From Cheilinus undulatus (taxonomy: Eukaryota > Chordata > Actinopteri > Labriformes > Labridae): a DNA stretch of 64,000 bases. The notes under the pieces are model-generated. The model saw nothing but the letters and a program-made list of their open reading frames with translations, was not told the origin of the DNA and made no database searches. The DNA lies in contig NC_054885.1 in the NCBI RefSeq assembly GCF_018320785.1, positions 10,600,421-10,664,420 on the forward strand, read 5' to 3'. Made by a program: the position numbers and the translations under genes. Below are positions 26,501-38,500 of the stretch, one piece after another. Position 1 is the first letter of the stretch; every line of letters starts with the position of its first letter.

Positions 26501-29500
26501 ATGCCATTTCCTGTATTCTAGTGCATTTTAACACCATATTAGCACCAGATAATCCAAACTGGTTCGGTGAGATATAGTTCTGGCTCAATATAGATCAAAA
26601 AAGGGCCCAATTACCGCAGCACACTAGTCACCGCAGTATGTACACACAACTTTTGTTTTATCCAGACTTCCATTAGACAGCTTTTTAAATTGAAACTTGC
26701 CATGAAGCAGACCTGGGTCTGTCTCCTCACTCATCACTGCTGGCTGCATTTGACCCGCCTTTAACTTTTTCACCCCTGACATGTAAACATCTGCGCAGAG
26801 GAAGTTGTGGACAAACTAAGTCATATGATTAAATTGCGTTATTATTTTTTTTTATGCGTTAAGCTTTCCAGATTAATCGTGAACGTTAACGCGTTACCTT
26901 AACAGGCCAAAAAAAAAATAATTAACACTCTGAATGTGAACCTTAATTCATCCAGAATCATTCATATACATTGTATCAATGTATATGAATGATTCTGGAT
27001 GTGGACATTTTGTCTTTGATCATATTAACATCAGGAAACTGAAGTGAAACCAGAAGGCTCATCTTTAATAGTCTGATCAGTCAGTGGAAATAACCTGGCA
27101 AACTCCCAGACCTTTATCCAAAACAGGTTTAAGATTAAATTCCTGCAGGACTGCAATCATGTGATGCTAAAACTTACCCCCTCTTTGTCTCCTGTGTGTC
27201 TTTAGTGTGCGGGAAGGCTCCACTCAACACCCTCACCACCCGCATTGTTGGAGGACAGGTGGCTTCTAATGGCAGCTGGCCATGGATGGCCAGTCTGACC
27301 ATAGCCAGCTTTCACTTCTGTGGTGGGACTCTCATTACAAATGAGTGGGTGCTTACTGCTGCTCACTGCATCGAAGGGTAAGAGGATAAACTGAAGAAGG
27401 AGTCTTTCATCAACCCTCATACATGATTTTCAGTTCAACACAACTATTTCTAGTTTAAGCTAACATTTCAGATCACTAAGGAGTTTTTTCAGGGGATCCT
27501 TTGTGTTCAAACATGGATATATCCTTTAGAGATCTGCTTCAGTATTGGAAAAGTTAGCAAAGTCTTGACCAGTGGTTTCTAAATGGTGTGCCATGGCACA
27601 CTAGTGTGCCTTAAGGCAAGTCTAGGTGTGCCATGGGAATTTGTACCATATGTTATTACTACAACTTTATGGTGAGTACTGTAATCAGGCCTGACCACAG
27701 ATCTGGCTGGTCCCCTGAAAAACCCCAGAGTATGGAACCTCCCCACTTGGGATTTATTGATGATATCAGTGTGTGTTGGATCATTAGCATTGGTGTTAGC
27801 ATCCTGGCTAGCAGGATGCTAGAGCTGAAAAGCATGGCAAGCTATTATTGGGTTGAAATTGGTGTTAAAGTTATGAATTCATGCTATTTTTGACCAAGTT
27901 AAAATACATTTTTACCCATTTTTGCCACTGCTTATTACTACTTTTGACCCATTTTTGCAACTTTTTGGGGGAACTTTTTGCCACATATAACCCATTTTTG
28001 CTACCTTTTTGCCCCTTTTCACATAATTTTGCTATTGTTTGGCCATTTTTTTGCCATTTTCTCCCATCACTTTTAACCCCTTTTACCACCTTATAGTAAC
28101 TTTACCCCTATTTGCCACTTTTCTGCCACTTGTGATCTATTTATGCCACCTTTTTGCCACTTTTTGCCCACTTTTGCCCTTTTTTCTTATCACTTTTATC
28201 CCATTTTACCACCTTTTCACACGGTTAATCCTTTTAGGCCAATTATAACCCATTTCTGCCACTATTTTGACACTTTCAACAAGTTTTGGCCAATTTCAAC
28301 CCATGGGTTGGCCACTTTTTACCAATTTTTGCCCATTTCTGACTTTGTTTAGCCACTTTTAACCCAATTTTTGCCACCCTTTGCCCATTGTTGCCAGTTC
28401 CATGATCCCCCAGTTGGCTGGGCCCCAGAAAGCTCTCCCCTTTATCTCCCCTTATAGGCCACCTTGACTGTAACATTATTTGAAAAGTCTGTTTTGTATT
28501 GATTTAAATATGGTGTGCCTTGGGTGAAAAAAGTTTGAAAACCACTGGTCTAGACCATGGCCTTTTCCCACATTTTAAACAGGGAATAAATACAAGTCCA
28601 CTATGAGCAAGAATTTAGCAGCTCCTAAGAAAAATGAACTTTGAACAAGTAGAATCTTCAAGCATGACCAGACTAATGCTGAACCTCCATCTGTTGTGAC
28701 TGTTTGGGTGGAGAAATGATACCAGAGCTTCCTTTCTTTCCAGAAAGTTGACTTGCTGAGATGCTGCACATGAATGTTTCCCATGTCTGAGCTGTTTTCT
28801 TCTGTTCTGCGACCCTCTAGAACCCCCCTAAGCAGTGTGGTCGTGCATCTTGGTCGGCAGAGCCAAGAGGGACCCAACCCCAACGAATTGTCTCGAACAA
28901 TCTTGCAGAGCTTTATTCATCCTAACTTCAGCATTTTTTCAGCGGATAATGATATTGCCCTCCTGAGGCTGGTTTCACCTGTGACTTTTACTGACTACAT
29001 CCGGCCCGTGTGCCTGGCAGCCCCAGACAGCACCTTGTTCAGCGGCACCGACACCTGGGTCACCGGCTGGGGTGACATCAATTTTGCAGGTGGGTCAGAA
29101 AGCAGCTGGATTCTGTTTGTTCTCCATGGAGGCATGTCCCTATATATGTTTAGGGGTACAAATTTTGGCTCATTCTTATTAATATTATTATGGATATATT
29201 TTAACCATAGCAAACTTCTGAACACAACATTAAAAATTAAAAAGCTAAGCATTCTGTCCTGAATTTTTCAGTGTTAGTGGACTGACCTGATGAGTTTTAA
29301 GACAGTCTTGTTTTCCTGAGCTGAACATGACAATAAATAACAAAAGTAAGAAAAGATCATTGCATTTAAAACATTCTAGAGACTTTGACTGTAAATGAGT
29401 TCCTGATATTTATAAAGTTTGTCATGTCACATTTTTTAAATTGACTTTTGAATGTAAGAGTGTAATCTAATGTAACACAGGTATTTAAACCAGTTTCAAT

Positions 29501-32500
29501 TCTTAATACTGAGAGAATTTCATTACTTTCTTCAAATTCAGAAGTCTACATCCATTCCCTTAGTATTTAGGCATTGTCTTTAAACTGTGTGACTTGGGTC
29601 AAACGTTTTGGGTATCCTTCTACAAGCGTCTCACAAGAGTTTGCATGAATTTTGGCCCATTCCTCCAGACAGAACTGGTGTTCTGTCCGGTTTGTAGGCC
29701 GCCTTGCTTGCACACACCTCTTCAGCTCTAGCCACAAACCTTCTTTAAGACTGAGATCAGGGTTTTGTGATGGCCTCTCCAAAATATTGACTTTGTTGTC
29801 CTTGAGCAGCTAATTTGGCAGTATGCTTAGGGTCATTGTCCATTTGGAAGACCTATATGGACAAAGTCGACCTGTTATTTGCTGAGGCATGGTATTCCAC
29901 TCTTCTTGACAAGCTGTCCCCAGGTCATTGAGGTTCTTGGGTACGGGATTACGCCCCTCTACATGGCGACTCAGCTGATCCCATAGGTTTTCTATTAGAT
30001 TCAGGTCTGGAAAAAGTGCAGGCCACTCCATTTGAGGTATCCCAGCCTCCAGCAGCCATTTCCTGATGGTGGGACCTCGATGAGCTGGAGCACTGTTACC
30101 CATGAAGATGAAATCCAACCTGTGTTGCTCTTGCAGAGGCACAATGACTGGATTAATGATGTTATTCAGGTAGTATCAGCTTGTCACACTACCATTCAAA
30201 AAGTGTAGGGCAGTTCTGTATTAACTAGACACACATGCCAAGACTAACACCACCACGTCTAAAGGCCTGTCTGGTTACAACAGTGGCTAATGCATAGCAA
30301 TCTCCTTGGCGTCTCAAGCAGCATTAACAGCCATCAATTCTGCTCAGTGCAGACTGAATAAAATGTTTGATAAATTCAACCTTTGGAATACCTTGGGACT
30401 GCCACAAATTTATGTAAAATTTTGAGGCAATTCAACATTATTTGTGTGTCAACAGTGTCCCTTCCTTCCCCACAAAATCTCATGGAGGTGAAGGTGCCGG
30501 TCGTGGGAAACAATAGGTGCAGCTGTTACTACGACTCCTTTAACCCGATCACAGACAACATGATCTGTGCAGGCTTAGAAGATGGAGGGAAAGGCCCCTG
30601 CCAGGTGAGCATTTTAAACATAAGTATTTGTGTCAGATTAGACAACCTGTGAGGACACCTTCTCCAAAACACTTGTTTCTTCACACAGGGGGATTCAGGA
30701 GGTCCAATGGTGATCATGCAGAATGGGACTTTTATCCAGGAGGGGGTCGTAAGTTTTGGAGTAGGATGCGCTGAGCCTACGTTTCCAGGAGTCTTCACCC
30801 GTGTGTCCCGGTACCAGTCATGGATCAACAGTCACATCACCTTCAACCAGCCAGGCTACGTCCTCTTCACATCCACAGGGAACGACACCGACCAAAGCTT
30901 CAATTGTGGTGATGCATTTCTACCACCAGCAACACCTGCACGTGAGTACTGCTATGAGTTTATACGTGGTGATTATAAGCCTAAAATCTGAACCAAAAAC
31001 TTCTGTTCTTGATGTTCTGTGGTCATTTGGCAGCAGCTGTCAAGATTTTGTCACCTAAAAATCAGGGAGGCACTGAAACCAGTGGCTGTTTCTGTGGCTG
31101 CACCATTCCATCAGTCTTGGTGTTCAGATGCTTTAATGCAAAATTTCAAAATTAAAAGCATTTTTATCAGAGCTGTCAAAGTTAACACGTTAATATCGTG
31201 TTAACTAAAAATTCTTTTAAAGCCACAGAATTTTTTGTTGCACTATTAACGCATGTGCATTCTGTGTGACCCTTGACCCATCCCGTTTGCGAGATCAGGA
31301 AGCAGCGCCGTCGGGATGCAGTACAAGTGAGTAGAAATGGATAAAGGACAGAGACCTCTGCATGGCAGGTTCAGCTTATAGTTCAGCTTAAGTTATTTGC
31401 TCCTACTGTCAACATGAACTGAGTTTGAAGGAGTTTGTAGAGTGTTAAATAGCTCTACGAGCACGCCGCCCCCCTTAGCCATGCTGGATTGTTTACAACA
31501 AAGATGCTCAGACAACTCTGCAAGCTGGGATGGACTCACTATCTGGCATACCGGGCATTTCCCAGTGGGTCTGCGCACTTTTGGGCCAGCTTGATTTATT
31601 CATTTATTTATAACTGCTATAAACCGGCACTACTATTTCTTGAGAAATAGTTCTGTATGGTACATTTAGAACAGATAAAAAAAGTGTGATTAATTTGCGA
31701 TTAATCCGAGTCAACTATGAAATTTGTGAGATTCATCGCAATTAAAAATTTTAATCTATTGACAGCCCTAATTTTTATCTTCACACTGTGTGCTTTACAA
31801 ACATATCAAACTCCTCACTTGGACACAAAACAATTTTTGCATTTGTAATAAATAATTATCTGGAACTGTTATTAAAACATACATTTGTCCTTTTTTTCAG
31901 TGAATATCTCATTGACAGATGGTAAGTCTTTTATTTATTTATTACTTTATTTCTTTTGTGGCATTGCAAACATGCTGAGTGGGCAATCACTGTGTTTCTA
32001 CAATTTTTTTATCATGACAACCATCAACATGAAAGTTGTATCACTACTTGTGAAATACTGTAATTCAACCCTCTGGTATCTTTATTGACATTTTTTGTCC
32101 ATGAGTCAATTTCATTTTTTTTTTTTTTTTTTGTAATCATTTTGACTATGTCACTGCAAATGGCAGCCACTTTTGTAGGAGGGCATTTAAATTGATATGT
32201 TCTAAAATTCCAATTAAATTTTTTTAAACGGGTCTATAATTCACTGTGTACACATTTGCTTTCTTAAAATATATTTTTTTTTTTTGCTGTGAAATGTTTA
32301 AATTTAAAAATAAAATGATTACACCGAATAATATCAACAGTTTTTAAGACCAGTTAAATAATTATTAAACATATATTGTCAAAAGTATTCACTCACCCAT
32401 CTAAATTATTGAAACCAGGTGTTCCAATCACTTCCATGGCCACAGGTGTATAAAATCAAACACCTAGGCATGCAGACTGTTTCTACAAACATTTGTGAAA

Positions 32501-35500
32501 GAATGGGTCACTCTCAGGAGCTCAGCGAATTCCAGCGTGGTACTGTGATAGGACGCCACCTGTGCATCAAGTCCAATGGTGAAATTTCATCGCTCCTAAA
32601 TATACCACGGTCAACTGTCAGTGGTATTATAACAGCAACAGCAACTCAGCCACGAATTGGTAGGCCACATAAAATGACAGAGCAGGGTCAGTGGATGCTG
32701 GGGCACACAGTGTGCAGAGGTCGCCAACTTTCTGCAGAGTCAATCAATACAGACCTCCAAACTTCATGTGGCCTTCAGATTAGCTCAAGAACAGTGCGTA
32801 GAGAGCTTCATGGAATGGGTTTCCATGGCCGAGCAGCTGCATCTAAGCCATACATCACCAAGTGCAATGCAAAGCGTTGGATGGAGTGTTGTAAAACATA
32901 CCGCCACTGGACTCCAGACACGTTCTCTGGAGTGATGGATCGCGCATCTACATCTGGCAATCTGATAGGCAAGTCAGGGTTTGGAGGTTGCCAGGAGAAC
33001 GGTACTTGTCTGACTGCATTGTGCCAAGTGTAAGTTTGGTGGAGGGGGGAATATGGTGTGGGGTTGTTTTTCAGGAGCTTGGCTTGGCCCCTTAGTTCCA
33101 GTGAAAGGAACTCTGAATGCTTCAGCATACCAAGGAGTTTTGGACTATTCCATGCTCCCAACTTTGTGGGAACAGTTTGGGGATGGCCCCTTCCTGTTCC
33201 AACATGACTGTGCACCAGTGCACAAAGCAAGGTCCATAAAGACATGGATGAGAGAGTTTGGTGTGGACGAACTTGACTGGCCTGTACAGAGTCCTGACTT
33301 CAACCAGATAGAACACCTTTGGGATGAATTAGAGAGGAGTTCTGCATAGGCTTGAACCCCCTCAGCAAGATTGTCACCGAGAGTGGCTACGGATACTAGT
33401 TCCAAAGTGGGACAACCATCAGCCACATTTCTCCAATCACCTTCTGAAGATTTTCTGAGAAGTCCTCCTCTTTCTAGGGAAGCTTTTCCAGATGATTGTG
33501 AAATATATTCATGCAATAGATAAATGAGCTGATCTGACATTAGGCTTGCTGTGTCCTGCCAACAGGGCTTTATGTTTTGAACATAAGAGTCCTTCGTTCC
33601 TCAACCCACAGACAAAAGGGAGGGCACAATTACACATCCCAAACACTAACCACTCTGCCAGAACACACAATTAAGTTGGGCATTTCAACAGGTATCCCAG
33701 ATAGTTGGAGTCAGCCATTTAATAAGTTTTAACCTAGTCTTGTTTCAAGTGAAAAGAGTCACTATGGATCAGAATCTCCATGAACAGAGGAGGTTTACTC
33801 CCTCTTTGTCTCCTGTGTGTCTTTAGTGTGTGGGAAGCCTCCACTCAACACCATCACCACCCGCATTGTTGGAGGACAGGTGGCTTCTGATGGCGCTTGG
33901 CCATGGATGGCCAGCCTGACCATATTCGGCTTTCACTTCTGTGGCGGGACTCTCATTACAAATGAGTGGGTGCTTACTGCTGCTCACTGCGTCATAGGGT
34001 AAGAGGAAAGATTGAGGAACAAGTCTTTCATCAACCCTTAACACATGATTTTCAATTCAACAAATTTCTAGCTTAAGCTAACACTTCAGATCATCAGGAA
34101 GGTATTTCAGTGGCCATGAAGCTCCCTTGTTTTTAAACATGGACATATCCTTCTGAAATCTGCTTCAGAAAGTTAGCAAAGTCTGGACCATGCATTTTTC
34201 CACATTTTAAACAGGGAACAAACACAACTTCACTATGAGCAAGAATTTGGCAGCTCTGAAGAAAAATGAACTTTTAACAAGCAAGACCAGACTAATGCTG
34301 AACCTCCATCTGTTGTGACTGTATGGGTGTAGAAATTAAATTAGAGCTTCCTTTTTTTCCAGAAAGTTGACTTTCTGAGATGCTGCACATGACTGTTTCC
34401 CATGTCTGAGCTCTGTTTTCTTCCTCTCTAACCCTTTAGCCTCAATCCCAGGCTTGTGGCCGTGCATCTTGGTCGACAGAGCCAAGAGGGACCCAACCCC
34501 AACGAGGTGACCCGGAGAGTCTGGCAGATCATTCTTCATCCTGACTACGACATTATTCCTTTTGACAGTGACATTGCCCTCCTGAGGCTGGTTTCACCTC
34601 TGAATTTTACTGACTACATCCAGCCCATCTGCCTTGCTGCCCCAAACAGCACCTTCTTCAGCGGCACAGACACCTGGGTCACCGGCTGGGGCGACATCAA
34701 TTTTGCAGGTGGGTCAGAAAGCAGCTGGATTCCATTTTTTCATCTGAGAAACCCTTCATGATATATATTTTGGTGTAAAAATGTTTTTATTCCTTCATGA
34801 GATAGGGTCAGATAGATTGGTAATTTTTTTTTATCAATCCATAAAATAAAGGGAGCTGCATGTTTTGTTTCTTTTTGCAGTAAGCACTTTGTTGTGTGCT
34901 GCTCAAAACACCAGATTTTTTTAGCAGCTACAAAACATTGTTTTTATGAATGATATTCTTTAAGGGAAGTATGAACTAAGAAAATAAAATTGGCCCTTAG
35001 ATGGGCCCCTGAGGTGCACCATACTTTACATCAAAGAATACAGACTGTATAACTGTATTATATAATTTATGTATAAATGCATAGATGGACGTGTTTAAAG
35101 TCATATTTACGACCTAAAGAAAAGCTGTTAAAGAGGCACTTGTAGCATTTTAGCTATAGGCTAATTCATCCCTATTCATTTGTGTTGCAAGAGACTTCAC
35201 AGCACTCTGTATGGAACAGTTTAAGCTGATGTTTTATCATTACTGCCTTTATTGAGTATTGTGTGCTACAGGAGTTTGAGTTTTCTAGTTGTTGAAACAG
35301 TTATGATGCCATCCTTGGTCAGGTTTCCCTGAAAAGTAGATCTCTGATCTCAATGTGACTTACTCATGAATAAAATGTTTAATAAATTCAACCTTTGGAA
35401 TACCTTGGGACTGCCACAAATTTATGTAAAATTTTGAGGCAATTCAACATTATTTGTGTGTCAACAGTGTCCCTTCCTTCCCCACAAAATCTCATGGAGG

Positions 35501-38500
35501 TGAAGGTGCCGGTTGTGGGGAACAACGAGTGCAGCTGTTACTACGACTCCTTTGTCTCACTCACAGACAACATGATCTGTGCAGGCTTAGAAGATGGAGG
35601 GAAGGGCCCCTGCCAGGTGAGCATTTTAAACATCAGTATTTATGTTAGATTAGACAACCTGTGAGGACAACGTCTTCAAAACTCTTGTTTCTTCACACAG
35701 GGGGATTCAGGGGGTCCAATGGTGATTATGCAGAATGGGACCTTTATCCAGGAGGGGGTCGTAAGTTTTGGAGTAGGATGTGCTGAGCCTACATTTCCAG
35801 GAGTCTTCGCCCGTGTGTCCCAGTTCCAGACGTGGATCAACAGCCACATCGCTGTCAACCAGCCAGGCTACTTGACCTTCACATCCACAGGGGACGACAC
35901 TGACCAAAGCTTCAACTGCAGTGACGCATTTCTACCACCAACAACACCTGCACGTGAGTACTGCTATGAGTTAATACTGTATGTGCTGATTTTTTCTTTT
36001 TCAAAGATTTAGTTTCGGTCTTTTCAGGCCTGTATTATATAGAGGAAGACAGTGGATAGAGTCAGAAACAGGAGAGAGAATGGGGAGAGGCATGCAGTAA
36101 AGGGCCACAGTCTGTCTTCAAACCAAGGCCCCCCACATACATGGGTAGTGACTTAGACTGCTAGGCCATCTGTGCATCCCCATATGTGCTGATTTTAAGC
36201 TTAAAATCTTGAACTGAAAACTTTTGTTCTGGATGTTTTGTGGTCATTTGGCAGCAGATATTAAAATGATGGAGGTGCTGAAACCAGTGGCTCTTCCTGT
36301 GGCTGCACCATTCCATCAGTCTTGGTGTTCAGATGCTTAATGCAAAATATTATCAGCAAAAGCATTTTTATCTTGAGTTAAAATCATGATAAATATATGG
36401 GTCAGGAGACATTTGAAAATGAAAGGTGAAAGGAGTAACAAATAATCTCATGATGACTGTTATACGTGGTAAAATTAAAGTGTCTCTTTAATCAAACTAT
36501 GAATCAAACAACTGGACAGTCATGGAAAGAGCTGGAAAAAGATTTTCACCGTGTACTGGACTGTAACATTTCTAAGAAACAAATCAAATTCCTACCCTGG
36601 ACATATATCATAGCAATTTTTGCATTTATGATCCGAAACTGTTATTAAAACATGCATTTTCCTTTTTTTTCAGAGAATATCTCAGTGATAGATGGTAAGT
36701 CATTTATTTATTTATTACTTCATTTTTTTGTGGTGTTTCAAACATGCTGAGTGGGCAATTATTTCGGATGTAGCTGTAGGAAAGCGGCAGTTTTAACAGA
36801 AAAGGACCATATTTCTATTTAAAATCAGAGCAGAGAGCCATGCTGAAAGGCTTGTCTTGGCAGAAAAGATGTTTTTGCTCTGGCCTTGGCATCAGTTTTA
36901 GATGAAGCTCCACCATTAACAATCTAAGGCAGTGGTGGCCTGCACAAAAATAGTGCATGCACACAACGCAATTTGTCGCTCTGGTTGGCCTGTTGTGAAT
37001 GTAACAGACAGAGCATTCCTCCAGTGACCTTCTGAAGATTTTCAAAAAAGTCCTGCTCATCCCATTTTCTATGGGAACTTTCCCAGATGATTATGAAATA
37101 TATTCATGCGATAGATACATGTGTTGATATATGACTGAAGTGAAGCTCATCTTTATTAATCAGATCAGTCAGTGGAAATAACCTGGCACACTCCCAGACT
37201 GTTATCCAAAACAAGTTTAAGATAAAATTCCTGCAGGACTGCAAACATGTGATGCTAAATCTCCATGAACAGAGGAGGCTTACTCAATCCTTGTCTCCTG
37301 TGTGTCTTTAGTGTGCGGGAAGCCTCCACTCAACACCATCACCACCCGCATTGTTGGAGGACAGGTGGCCTCTGATGGCGCTTGGCCATGGATGGCCAGC
37401 CTGAGCATATTCGGCTTTCACTTCTGTGGCGGGACTCTCATTACAAATGAGTGGGTGCTTACTGCTGCTCACTGCGTCATAGGGTAAGAGGATAGATTGA
37501 GGAACAAGTCTTTCATCAACCCTTAACACATGATTTTCAATTCAACAAATTTCTAGCTTAAGCTAACACTTCAGATCATCAGGAAGGTATTTCAGTGGCC
37601 ATGAAGCTCCCTTGTGTTCGAACATGGACATATCCTTCTGAAATTTGCTTCAGAAAGTTAGCAAAGTCTGGACCATGCCTTTTTCTACATTTTAAACAGG
37701 GAACAAACACATGTTCACTGTGAGTAAGAATTTGGCAGCTCTGAGGAGAAACTAATTTTTAAGACGCAAGACCAAAATCATGCTGAACCTCCATCTGTTG
37801 TGACTGTATGGGTGTAGAAATTAAATTAGAGCTTCCTTTTTTTCCAGAAAGTTGACTTGCTGAGATGCTGTACATGACTGTTTCCCATGTCTGAGCTCTG
37901 TTTTTTTCCTCTCTAACCGTTTAGCCTCAATCCCAGGCTTGTGGCCGTGCATCTTGGTCGACAGAGTCAAGAGGGACAAAACCCCAACGAGGTGACCCAG
38001 AGAGTCCTGCAGATCATTCTTCATCCTGACTACGACATTATTCCTTTTGACAGTGACATTGCCCTCCTGAGGCTGGTTTTACCTGTGAATTTTACTGACT
38101 ACATCCAGCCAGTGTGCCTTGCTGCCCCGAACAGCACCTTCTTCAACGGCACTGACACTTGGGTCACCGGCTGGGGCGATGTTCAATTTGGAGGTGGGTC
38201 AGAAAGCAGCTGGATTCCATTTTTTCACCAGACAGATGCATCGTTATATATGCTTTAATGTTAAAATGTTTTTATTTCTTCATGAAATGGAGCAAAATAG
38301 TTTGTTTTTATCAATCCATTCAAAAAAGAGATCATTTGTTTTTGCACTCAAAATTTAAATTACTGTCAAACCACCCAGATTTTTAGCAGCTACTAAACAT
38401 TGTGTTTTTAAGTGATATTCCTCAAGGGGAATATGTATGAAGAAAATAAAAGTGGTTTATTTTTATTTATTTTTAATGTGAAAAATTTTCATTGTACAGT

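Noticed and set aside
27881..28352. Overlapping hydrophobic ORFs resembling membrane segments
   Set aside because: Arise from the cccatttttgccactttt array inside a transposon; the frames drift and start without context.
28995..29252. Minus-strand ORFs opposite exon D (also 2229-2555, 5628-5825)
   Set aside because: Shadow frames of conserved protease exons; they recur simply because the exons are duplicated.
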